Assembly: GCA_015680685.1 (NCBI GenBank)
Contig: MNCI01000270.1
Coordinates: 176,200-240,199, forward strand
Length of the DNA stretch: 64,000 bases
Reading direction: 5' to 3'
Origin: Gnetum montanum
Lineage: Eukaryota; Streptophyta; Gnetopsida; Gnetales; Gnetaceae
The notes beneath the pieces were generated by a model, which was given only the letters and a program-made list of their open reading frames with translations, ran no database searches and had not been told where the DNA came from. How positions within the stretch are numbered: position 1 is the stretch's first letter; each line of letters begins with the position of its first letter. Positions 22,540 to 32,641 of the stretch are shown here, piece after piece. A program made the translations under genes and the position numbers.

Positions 22540-23318
22540 TGAAACACAAACAAAATTTTCAGATTTTCCTTTACAACTGAAATTCAGAAGATACCGAGAA
22601 ACATGCACACTAAAGAAAAAATTACTTCATATCACTATAACAAAAAACCAATGATGCTAATAATAGTGGTAGCGTATTGCACTGTGCTTATTGATCTATA
22701 ACTGTATTGTTATTTTACTACAGTTATCAATTTATTACTACCATTAACGTCCATACTGGTTTGTCATTTGTTTACAACAATGCATTTAAAGGGATCTTAC
22801 TAACCAAGACTAGGAAAAAGGGCAAATTCATTTCTTAACAAACTACAAGTTATAACTATCTTCTTAACCAAAATGTTTTAGATAGGATCTATAATAGCAT
22901 GCTTATATATAATATCTGAATCAAGATCACGAAAGTTTCCAATTACAGCAGTAAATTCTTTTTATTTTGGCATTCGGTTTCAATAGTTAGTGACTTGATA
23001 GCAATTCAACATTTTTAACAACCGTTAATGCCTTTAAAAAATGCTGCTGCTATTTAAGACCATACCAACTTAGGGCCACACGAAGTGTTTTCCATGACTT
23101 GTAGATGCCAAGTCATTACTTTTTTGGAACGTGAACAAAAGGGGGTGAAAATTGCTTTGCTATAGTCAACCTAGGTAAACAAAAACTTCATGCACAGAAC
23201 AATCAACAAAAGAAAGAAAATCAAAATTAATTTTGAACCACGCTGTTCAAACCATCTAAAATATAAATAAGCCTACGGCATCTGAAATAAAATAGTAATA
23301 CATAATAGTTTCCTGTTC
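22540..23318. other. AT-rich intron 6 sequence
   Basis: No gene, RNA or transposon signature was recognised. Confidence 0.5.
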
Positions 23319-23334
23319 AACACCAAGAAAACTT

Positions 23335-23796
23335 TCAATTAAAATGAAGACAACATTCAGGTCTGCTACCTTAGATAGTGTTGAATGTTAGGCAATACAA
23401 AAGAGGCATGAACAACAAATCAGTGTGGCAGAAATGCAAATGCTTAGATGGAGGTTGAATGTCACCAAAAAAGATAAACTGCATAATACAAAACATTAGA
23501 GGAAAACATGGAGTTGCTTCTATTTCAGATAAGTTGCAGGAATGGTGTGTTAGATGGTTTAGGCATATGCAAAGAAGATTAGATAACAAGCCTATAAGAC
23601 AAGGTTGATGCATCACTATTCTAATAAAACCACTGAAAGAAAGACCAAAAAAGACAGGAAAAAATGGTTGAAAATGATCTGAAGAAATTACAAATAAACA
23701 AAGACCTAGCTCTTCATAGAGGCAAATGGCAAAAAAGAACTCATGTAGCTGACCCCATTTTGTTGGAACAAGGCTAAGATGATAATGATGATGATG
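23335..23796 (+). mobile_element. RTE-type LINE 3' fragment (RTE-2)
   Basis: It is a 5'-truncated relative of RTE-1 with the same order: IKMKTTFR, AIQKRHEQQISVAEMQML, RW, and a degenerate FGHMQRRLDNKPIR-like block. It ends in GATAATGATGATGATG. An imperfect 16-bp duplication flanks it: AACACCAAGAAAACTT (23319-23334) and AACACCAAGCAAACTT (23797-23812), differing at one base. Stops and shifts make it inactive. Confidence 0.82.
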
Positions 23797-24088
23797 AACA
23801 CCAAGCAAACTTCCAGATTTGGCAACAGAATAGACAGTTGCTAATTTAAACATACAGCAAAACCTATCTTAACCAGAAACAACATCACAATTACATTTAG
23901 TTGTTCGTTACTATCATCATATCTTAACATGTCACATGGTAAGGAGGTTGATCACAAGAGTTCAACTAACTAATATCAGCCTTTTACAGCAATAAATTCT
24001 GAAAAAAACAAAGTTTCCAGTCCAAAAATGTTCAAAGACAACATCCTACAGAACCATGAACAAACTGAAGGAAATTTTTTTGACCTAC

Positions 24089-26518
24089 TCAAGGTGCACC
24101 ACTAAGTTTAGCAATTTTAGTGGTTTTGGTTAAAAAAAACAACCTAATCCCCCTAAAACAGCTTACAAAGAGGTCCTGAAATTTTAGAATTCCAAGCCTC
24201 CCAACCTCCCTTGAGGAGGCTGTGAACAAGCAAGAACTACTTGTCCTTTCCAAGTGAGGAATCGGTTGCTCCAATGCCCAATACATTGCTACATTTTCTA
24301 AATCAAGGCTGACCAAGTTCAATTTGTACACCAATCATAGATGGGCATACCTAAATATGAATCCTATGCAATGCCATGGAGAACCCTAGGATCTAGGAGA
24401 TCTTACTACCAACACACCCATCAATGTTGACCAGATGAAAAGTGGATTCTCCCCTATTAATTTCTAAGCCCACCTCCTAGGCCATTCTGCAGAGTGCCAA
24501 TCGATCACCTAAGCCTGTGGGACCACCACCTGTGAGAGAAGCATGGTATCATTCACATAATGTTCTGCTAAACACTCAACCCCAACGATCTCCAATCCTT
24601 GGACATCTTCCTCCTTGCAATAGGTCTATAAAGTATCCATTGCTATAATAAATAGGAAGGGAGATAGAGGATCTCCTTGATGAAGTCCCCAACCAAAGGA
24701 GGAAAACCCCCACAATTTGCCACCAATGTCAAAAGAATAAGCTCCCAATGCCTACAACTGAATACACAAATCAACAAACTTGGGGTGAAACCCCTTGCCT
24801 AACATAATTTCCTTTAGTGCTTCCCAGCTAACTATGTTGTAAGCTTTTGGAATGTCCAGCTTCAGACACATCCCCAAGAAACTGAAATTTTGCAGCAAAT
24901 GAAGGACCTCCTACAATGGAATGACCTGATCCTATAGAAAGAGACCTTAGATGCAACTAGCCTGGTGTGCTCCCATGAAGTGTGGCATCATTGGGATCAT
25001 GTATCGTACCAACATTTTTGTAACCAATCAAATCAGGGTATTACAAACTCCTATTCATCTAAACTGTAAAGGATCTGTAGGATTAGTCATTTTTGGAATA
25101 AGGACAATCCTCGAGCAATTGACTTCCCTACAAACTTGTTGCCACTGTAGCATCAAGCTAAAGGCATCTAAAATATTCTTCCCCAGGAGGCCCGCAAACT
25201 CCTTGAAAAACTCAATGGACAAGCCATCTAGGCCAGGGGCCTTGTTTGCCTTCATTGACACCATGCCTTCTTCCAGTTCCGCTAGTATAAATGGCACCAT
25301 CAACAATCAATTCTCAGCTTCAACTATAACTTTCACTTGCATAGATAGTGGAACCATGTTGCATTTATCCCAAATCTTATTCCGATATGTATGCATCACA
25401 TTCGCTATATCTTGGGTGTGCTCAATAGTGGTCCCATCCTACACCAACTAAAGCATCCACTTCACTTGCCCCCTTGGATTTGGTAGTGGTGACAAAGCAC
25501 CTGGTATTTCTATGCCCTTCCCTAAGCTAGCATATCCATGCTCATTGCCTCTAGTATAATTCCTCTTCCACGGACACTTGCTCCTCCCTCTCAAGATGTG
25601 CCCCCAATTCTTGTTGTGCTTGTATCTTTTCAAGACACTATTGCAAAGCAACCTGGTTGGTCCAGAAGGAAATTTTTTCCTAAAGTTTTTTGGAACGGAT
25701 GGCATGTTTGAGCTAGAAAAGGCCATCTTTGAGGACATTCCACGGATCCCTAGCTCCTAGATATCCTTCACGAGGGGTCTAAGCCAAAGCTTCAATAAAC
25801 AAGAGCATTCAAAATGAAAGAGGGAGGGGGGGGGGNNNNNNNNGGCCGGCCCCAGTGGTGGTGGTTACAAGCAGATGATTGAACAGTGATCAAATGCCTA
25901 CCTCTCCTTCCCTAAAACCCGAGCTTTGAAATGCATCAAAATGTTCAAGCTTACCCATACCCAATCAATTCTAGATATCACTCAATCCCCTATTGCTCCA
26001 AGTGAAAAGGCAATTCTTGATCTCTATGTCCACTAGGTCATGGGAATCTAAGAATAACAAAAACTATTGGGAGCCTAGAGGGTCTATACTATCATTCTCA
26101 AATTTCTCCCACAAATATAAGCATCAATTGAAGTCATCCACTAAGATCCATTTGCGTTTGTCAATTACGAGCATTGTGATTCTCCTAAGCTCCTCCAACC
26201 TTGCTTCCTAGTTCTAGGCCCCATACACATTTGTAAGCCAAAAACTAGAGGAAATGATGAAATTGTTATGCTCCAAGTGGATGAGTCCACCAAATTTAAG
26301 GGCAATTGCGAAAGGACTGCCAAGCTACCTGCCCTACCCTAACAAGCAACCAACTATGTTTGCTCTCCATCCCACAATAAAAGGTGGGATTATGTATGCT
26401 GCAATTTTGTCTCCTGCAAACATACCACATCACAATCTTCACTCGAAACAATCTCTTTTAGGGTATTTCTTTCGTGGGGAATACCCTAACCCCTATAGTT
26501 TTAGGATAAGATCTTCAT
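24089..26518 (-). pseudogene. LINE-A5 ORF2 (endonuclease and reverse transcriptase, truncated)
   Basis: The start is MKILS.NYRG, the endonuclease N-terminus; SHDLVDIEIKNCLFTWSNR marks its C-terminal part. The reverse transcriptase at 25306-24450 contains MKANKAPGLDGLSIEFFKEF and NCSRIVLIPK. The catalytic site reads YVND (24548-24559). The coding sequence stops in the GILKFQDL region near 24190. The N run at 25836-25843 hides part of the linker. Inactive by several criteria. Confidence 0.75.
25825..25843. other. Assembly gap in LINE-A5
   Basis: A G run is followed by eight N and then GGCCGGCCCC. A homopolymer beside the unknown bases resembles the artefact at 36309-36354. Confidence 0.85.
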
Positions 26519-27914
26519 GCCCTACCAACTGGCCATTTCTTGTAGACCTTTTTCAAGGTCAGCTGAAATCCCAAATCAATTTTCATTTGTGTCTTCTTGG
26601 TGCAAGTGAGTGGGGTTAGAGGCCTACCATCATTCCCTGATCCTGGTGAGACTATAAAAGCTCCACAACCCTCTACAACAAGCTCCAAGATCTCAACCAT
26701 TCTAGGCATCGATGCTCCCCTTACACAATGGACACCCAATCCCCTAAAGGGGGAAGATCTACCCCTTTCCTTGTTGGAGCAAGACTTGGAGAATGGGAGG
26801 TGCTCCAAGCCATGAAAGAACCACCTCTCAGGGATCCAATCCCTGCAGGAATTACTACAGGAGCAAATTTTGGCACATGAACCATAGTGGGAGCAAGTTC
26901 TGATGCAAGATGTCCCCATCGCCCCACCCACATCCATCCCTCGTTGCCCTACTTAGGAGGTGTCAATGCCTTGGCTCGAACCTTGCATGCAGATGCCAAA
27001 CGGTTCACCTTCCCACAAATGGTGCAAATAGAGACAGTCCGATCAATGCCAGTTTTATCTATGGGGATGTTTTCATATTCCACTAGGATCTTTTCTTCCC
27101 CAAACAAAAGGTCCAAGACCATTTACACAAGGTCTCTTGAGGACAACGATTTCCAAACACAAAAACAAGCAAAGCCCATTTGTTCCATAGAACCAACAAA
27201 CCTATCAAACGTAATGAATTCTCCAAAAAACCCTCCAAGGGTTTTCAAAAAGTCAAGCATCCACATCTCCCATGGGATACCTGATACCTAGATCCACACG
27301 GGCACAAGGGGGAAAAGGTCCACGTCCCTATGCACCCTCAGGCACCAAGGAGTTAACACCAAGCCCCAAGCTCCATAAAACCATAGCTCCCCAAGAGAAC
27401 TTTGTCTTGGTCAATGGACAAACTGGAAGACAATGAGGAGTAATTCCTCTAAGAGACTACGTATCTCAATCTCCCCTAAGCCCCATGTTGTAACTACACA
27501 TTTCTTGATCAAATCTAGCTTAGGTCTTGCTCCATTTGATACAAACTTACCAATCAAACTCCACTCTGTTGTCTGGACACCTTCGCATGGTGGCCGTCGA
27601 ACCTACAAACACATGGTGCCCTCCTATCAAGAATAGGCTTCAATACCCCTGTTGCCTAGCTGCCAACCTGCCAAGTCTTTGTCCAACGTTGTCCTCCCTC
27701 CCTTGATCCCCTCATCGGTACCTCCGCCAATGCTTCCACTTCGACCCCATCCCATGAGAATGCCAAGGCCATCTTGCTCCCCAATGGACCCAAGGTGTGA
27801 GGATCCATGTACCCCATCCATTACTTTGCCCGCAACCTGTCCAACAGCATCTACACTGGCATCAGTGCCCACTCCTGCATCTACTCCCTCACCTGCTCCT
27901 GTTCCCACTCCCAT
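26515..27914 (-). pseudogene. LINE-A5 ORF1 (DUF4283 type)
   Basis: The leader is Gly-rich (MGVGTGAGEGVDAGVGTDAS). DUF4283-type sequence follows in broken frames between about 27600 and 27000. The C-terminus reads MKIDLGFQLTLKKVYKKW, conserved with the other copies. The stop (26515-26517) overlaps the ORF2 ATG (26516-26518) as ATGA. It would bind element RNA if intact; frameshifts and stops show it is not. Confidence 0.7.
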
Positions 27915-27960
27915 AACTCTCCCATTCTCCTCGCCCTACCAATTATGTCACATGCAATGA

Positions 27961-28850
27961 AATCATTTCTTTTTCCATCTTAGCACACATTGCTCAAATT
28001 CTAGCAACACAACAATTTTCATGCAATTGACTTAGCATGCACTTGTTTGAACAAGAAGGTAAGATCTTGAATAATTTATCAAGAGGCTTTCTCCAAGGGT
28101 TGCAATTTCCTTTATTATTAAGAAATCTTCTCATTGAAAGGGGCTACAGTAAGACATGGTTTTTGCAACATGTTAGCATTGTTATCATGGACTATAACTG
28201 TTAGAACATAGGCATAAAGTTAAATAAAATCAAACTAATAAGAAGTTATCCCATGATCCATAGCATGTCCCATGTTATGTAATGTGCATCCATACCTGCC
28301 ATGTGCTTATTTCAATTTCAGTAATCAAATCATTGCTAATCAGATTCTTCAGGTAAACCAAAAATTAGAAACCAAATCATTTCTAGTTTAATTGCTACTC
28401 TAACTCTAGTTTGATTGCATGCTTTAGTGAAGATTTGGTTGGCCACTCCACATATCAGAGTGTTTGCACATACAATTTAATTAATCATTTTTCATCATTC
28501 ACTACAATGAAGCTCTACGTTTTCTCTCTTCACCAAACCAATTTCTTACTACATGATTTTGACGATTGCGCTTCTAGACACTTCACCAGAGAGAAGACTT
28601 AACAAGCCGGAGCCTGCACCCTTCGGAAAGATTCAAAATCTAGTTTTTTAAATAATATCTTTCTTACCTTGTTAGAAAAAATATTAACTATCATATATGA
28701 TAGGGCATTCTGAAATGTTTATATCGTATGATACTTAAAAATATATTTCGCAACACAACTACCTTATAAACCTTTAAACTGAAAAAATTTATTCTTAATA
28801 ACAAAGCTGAAAAGTATATGACACTTTTTAAGTTTCAACTAAGACATCAC
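27961..28850. other. Intron 6 sequence without recognisable features
   Basis: AT-rich, with only short open frames. Nothing was recognised between the 5' end of LINE-A5 and exon 6. Confidence 0.5.
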
Positions 28851-28940
28851 CTGGTAGTGGATGAGATTTAAAATATAATCTGGACGTGACTCTGATGTCC
28901 CAATCTTGAGACAATACATATGAGCTCCCCTATCTGCCGT
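28851..28940 (-). CDS. Exon 6: TADRGAH to RPDYILNLIHYQ of the Rossmann-fold protein
   Basis: This is a 30-codon exon in phase 0 at both ends, too short to stand out as an ORF. It reads TADRGAHMYCLKIG and then SRPDYILNLIHYQ. GAH, RPD and LNLIHY are landmark residues of the C-terminal half of this plant Rossmann-fold family, where the His-Tyr after NLI lies near the substrate pocket of extended SDRs. The acceptor is the AC of the U12 intron and the donor is CAG/GTGATG. Confidence 0.87.
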
Positions 28941-30296
28941 GTGGAATATATTGTCAACAGAAACCAATGCAGAAAAAACTCTATATGATAACTAACAAAG
29001 ATTAAAAATTCAGAAAAAGCCATTTGAAAGATGTCAACAATCTCCAAAATAAAAATTTACAAGATTTTTAATAATAAATTAAAGGAAATACAAAATATGA
29101 GAAGAGAACAAAATTAAGTAGAAGTAAACATAACTCCTGCATAAGTATATGAGCATGACAAGATGTGGACAAATCCTTGCATCTCTCCACTACCAACATA
29201 TGTTCAATGTCATTGACATAAAATATTTAAATATTATATTATACTGTTTTAGCATAACCTTTGTAATCTTTTCCTAGTTTTACAAAATTCATCACTAGAA
29301 AAAAAAAAGAAACATCAGCAAAATCCATCTTGTTTCTCTGCTAGGCAACCGTTCATCGCTGTCAGTTTTCCAACTTGGTCGAAATGTAACAGCATTGAAT
29401 ACTAGGGCAATACTGCCCATACCACAGCAGCAGCTGCTCTTAGAAAATGGGGTAACCGTGGTAGCACCTAGATTTTTGAGCTTTTGTCATTCATTACTAG
29501 AGCTGAAACTGGACTGGCTATGGTTTGTCCATTTCGCTTTGGAGTTTTGCCAATAGCAGTGCCCTGCATGTTCTCCTATGTTGGTGACTTCATTTGGCAT
29601 ATTTCTGTAGGGTAATGTAGGTACATTAGCAGGGAAATGCCTAAGGTAATTCCAGGGTCGTTCCCCAGCTAACACTCGTCCATCCGAATCAAAATGAACT
29701 AGCGCAATCATCTCTTTGGTCCTTCATACTAATCACCTTATCCCATGCTTGCAAAAATATATAGTAAAAATTTATGTTTTCTTTTTTCAAATTACTCATA
29801 TCATTAGCCATGTACATGCAAACACTCTCAACTTCAACTTTATTAATTTAAGGTGCTGATACTACTAGAGATAAAATATGAAAATGATATAATCAATTGA
29901 CTTTTATAAATTTATTCATTTGGTCTAAGAATTTAAAATGAAATTTCTCTTATAACCTTCTATGAATTATTCAATACATTTAGTAAAATATTGTGACATT
30001 GTGAAAAGGTCTATTGCTGTACTTTTTTGAAAAATTCAGCTGAAAAAAAATGTGAAGTAATGAAAACTTTTTCCTGCTCAGTCACATATTTTTGGTCAAT
30101 TCAGCTATTTTTCATGGACTTTTTAATCACTGGTAAACAATATAGTTGATAAATGTTATTATCAATAAATAATTAAATATTAATCCCTTGTTATTCAGGG
30201 TAAATATACTGGTAGCCATAATAGTTTATAGAAGCTATTATCAGTAAACAAAGAAATATCAATGCCCTTGTTACACAACCCAAGTATAAAGGATAT
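28941..30296 (-). other. Intron 5: U12-type AT-AC intron
   Basis: On the minus strand the intron starts ATATCCTTT, the canonical U12 AT-AC donor. It ends ATTCCAC, giving an AC acceptor. A TTGAC branch-like core lies upstream of the acceptor, with about 13 nt between its A and the exon. Only the AC acceptor keeps homology and frame: ...RLAGLY joins TADRGAHMYC. The alternative AG a few bases later would drop residues, and no GT is available at the end of exon 5. The 1356-nt interior is AT-rich with no recognisable element. Confidence 0.8.
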
Positions 30297-30407
30297 GTAG
30301 AGCCCTGCAAGACGGACAACATTGCCACCAACGCTAAGCACTGCTTCCTCTGAACGTATAAGAATATCTGTACGAGAACTAATTCCCAGTGGCACTATAG
30401 GGTTATC
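30297..30407 (-). CDS. Exon 5: SSRTDILIRSEE helix and VVRLAGLY of the Rossmann-fold protein
   Basis: This is an exact 37-codon exon. The acceptor is TTGAACAG. The coding sequence ends CTC TAC directly before ATATCCTTT, so the downstream junction is not GT-AG (see the U12 intron entry). The residues PLGISSRTDILIRSEEAVL and VVRLAGLY match the helix that follows the substrate loop and the next core strand in extended SDR-like proteins. No stop interrupts the exon. Confidence 0.88.
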
Positions 30408-30604
30408 CTGTTCAAGCACACAAGCAGCAAATACGGTTACCATTGAATGCATATCTTGCTATACTTGAGCTGCTAATACATGGTTACTGCACCAAAAAAT
30501 AATTTTAAAAAGAAAAAGAAAAAACAGTGCTACTAAAATTTTGTCATCTAATAGAATCATGAATGACAAGAAAACCAGCCTGGTTTGTGGAAACTAGACA
30601 CAGG

Positions 30605-31475
30605 AGTAAGAACGCAATAAAGCAGACATGAGCTTGGACATCAGTCAACATATAGCATTAGAGATACCAATAGGGCTAAAGTCCTTGAGCCGAATGCATC
30701 GCTGCTTTTTTGCAATCAGAATGATCCTAGTACAATTCAAAGCAAGAGAGATAGTACCAGAGACAAACATGATGTTAGCAAGGTCCAAAATGTTGTTTCC
30801 CACAGTATCAAACAATTCCTTAAAGAATTCCATGGACCCTCCATCTTACCCCGGCACATTATGTATCTTCATGGGGTTGAAGGCCTTCCAAAATTCCTGT
30901 CTAGACATTGTTGCTAAAATTCTGCTATTGTACTCATCCAATATGATTTTATCTATATGAACTTAAAGGGGGGTGATATCACCGTTCACCACAAATTCTA
31001 ATGATACTTTTGCAACTCCCATCAAATTTCAACCATATCGGTAATCCTTCCCTCCATTAAGTTGACATACGTGACTCTGTTCACAATGCTAGTTGCCCAC
31101 CTTGCGGAAAATATTGGAATGTTTGTCCCTCTCCTGAAGCCATCTAACTTTGGATCACTGCTACCAAATTGGCATAGATTGCTTGCAACTCCCACAGGAT
31201 CTCAGCTTCTTCACGGGTCTGGCCAGGATATTCTTCTATTTGTTAGTGGCATTCCATGAGCTAGTCCTCAAGCTCTTTCTTCCTTCTCTGAAAGGAGTAT
31301 CTTTGATCCATGTCCCATTTATTGATGAATTTCTAAACAGCCTGTAATCCATTATGTAACAATGCTGCACAGCTGTTTCCATTGATAGAATTGCCAAAGC
31401 TCTAGAATTCTTGTACAAAGAGATTCCTGTAATTGCTCATACTTGGAACAGAGATCAGAAAGATACAGATCAGTA
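30605..31475 (-). mobile_element. LINE family A-like fragment, minus strand
   Basis: The minus strand reads broken endonuclease-RT linker sequence and then MEFFKELFDTVGNNILD, NCTRIILIAKKQ and FSPIG, the start of the reverse transcriptase (compare IEFFKEFAGLLGKNILD in LINE-A5). It ends near 30605 without the catalytic block, zinc finger or 3' end. It is in host-gene orientation, within intron 4. Confidence 0.65.
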
Positions 31476-31479
31476 GTTT

Positions 31480-31742
31480 ATGATGATGAAATCTTTACAG
31501 GATCCAGCAGTAGCTTGGACCTTAAAGAATGGATCTGGACACATTAATAAAATTTAAAGAGTTTTGCTAGCATATGTGATCTTTCAAATGTGGAAGGAAA
31601 GCCATAGAAGAACATTTCAAGGGCCAGAGATCAATCTAAATAAACAGTAATGGTATGCAGTGAAAATTTTGAAAGAGGTGATATTTAAAAATGGGTCTTG
31701 ACAAGAGAAATTTTCACTCTCAATTGACATGCAAAGTTTTAC
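31480..31742 (+). mobile_element. LINE family B 3' fragment
   Basis: Reads LLAYVIFQMWKESHRRTFQG, PEINLNK and a WYAVK.LKE-like block, matching the family B C-terminus at 21990-22150 (TFEGTKINLDRVWWLAIKNW). It lies directly upstream of LINE-A3, which may have inserted into it. Confidence 0.6.
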
Positions 31743-31759
31743 CAAGAAAAAGGAAGAGA

Positions 31760-32641
31760 TGGACAGAGGTATTGAGGCAAGCAAACAGCATGGCAGGGAG
31801 GAGAGTCAGTGAGATAGTGGGCTAGGGAATGCATCTGGCAGGGACTTTGGTGATGATAGTGAGGAGCTCGGTGAGGAGGGGACAATCAGGAGTGGTGGTG
31901 GCTCCTTCATGTTCTCCTACAAGCAAGGGTCCTACGCAAGAGAGATCTTAGGCAAAAGGGGACAGTCTTGTTGGCAGTGCAGGGCATGCCAATGGCTAGC
32001 ACTCTAGAGTGGGTGGCATTGATACATTTTCATAGTCCAGGGGGTCTATGCATCTACAAATGCAGGGTCCTACGCGGGAAGGTTTGCAAACGATAAAGCT
32101 TAGACTTATAGGGAAGTTCATGTCCACTCGTGCTAGGCCACGTCTAGAGCTTGTGCAGCACGGGGTTGCTGCTTCATGGAGGTGGCCGAGGTGCAAACTC
32201 ACTTGCTTATGGGGGTCCTACTGTTGTTTATCTTCCAAAGTAAGGAGGATTGGGACAGTGTCTTGTTGGGAGGTCCATGGTTCTTCTTTGCCAAGGGCCT
32301 AGCCCTTACACATTGGAGGTTGGGGGATCCATCAAGATCCTGGCCTTCTCATGTGGGCCCTTGTGTGGGTGAGGGTGTCAGTGATTCCATGGGAGTTGTG
32401 GATGGTGGACTTTAAAGCCACTCACAAGCTTCTTCAACAAGTTTATTACTTTTGATAAATTTACAACTTTGAAAGAACAAATGGGATTTGCTAGGTTTTG
32501 TGTTTGGCAGTTGCTAGGCCCCAACCTATTAGAAGAACAAATGGGATTTGCTCGAGGCAAAAAGACATAGCTAGATATTAAGTTAGGAATGTAGCCGACC
32601 CTGAAAGAGGTCTACAAGAAGCGTTCTGTGGGTAACGTATA
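31760..32641 (+). pseudogene. LINE-A3 ORF1, internally deleted
   Basis: DUF4283 remnants read KLRLIGKFMSTRARPRLELV, LLLFIFQSKEDWDSVLLGG, PWFFFAKGLALTHW. The part between the domain and the C-terminus is much shorter than in LINE-A1 and LINE-A2. The sequence AGAACAAATGGGATTTGCT occurs twice (about 32473 and 32535), bracketing an abnormal junction. At the ORF1/ORF2 border GTATAAAG replaces GCATGAAG, so both the stop-overlap and the ORF2 ATG are mutated. Confidence 0.65.

Larger units (their letters stand above)
24075..27960 (-). mobile_element. LINE-A5: family A LINE, minus strand, 3' part missing
   Basis: ORF1 occupies about 27914-26515. ORF2 runs from 26518 to about 24089. It ends within the region after the reverse transcriptase (GILKFQDLF); the zinc finger, C-terminal module, J-like segment and 3' UTR are absent. 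No clear poly(A) or target duplication was found. An assembly gap of eight N follows a G-run at 25826-25843. It is in the same orientation as the host gene, within intron 6. Confidence 0.77.

Noticed and set aside
23371-23853. Long minus-strand ORF of 160 codons
   Set aside because: It is the antisense frame of the plus-strand RTE-2 fragment.
29487-29711. Minus-strand 74-codon ORF in the U12 intron
   Set aside because: It does not match the host protein and has no splice sites in phase; exon 5 joins exon 6 without it.
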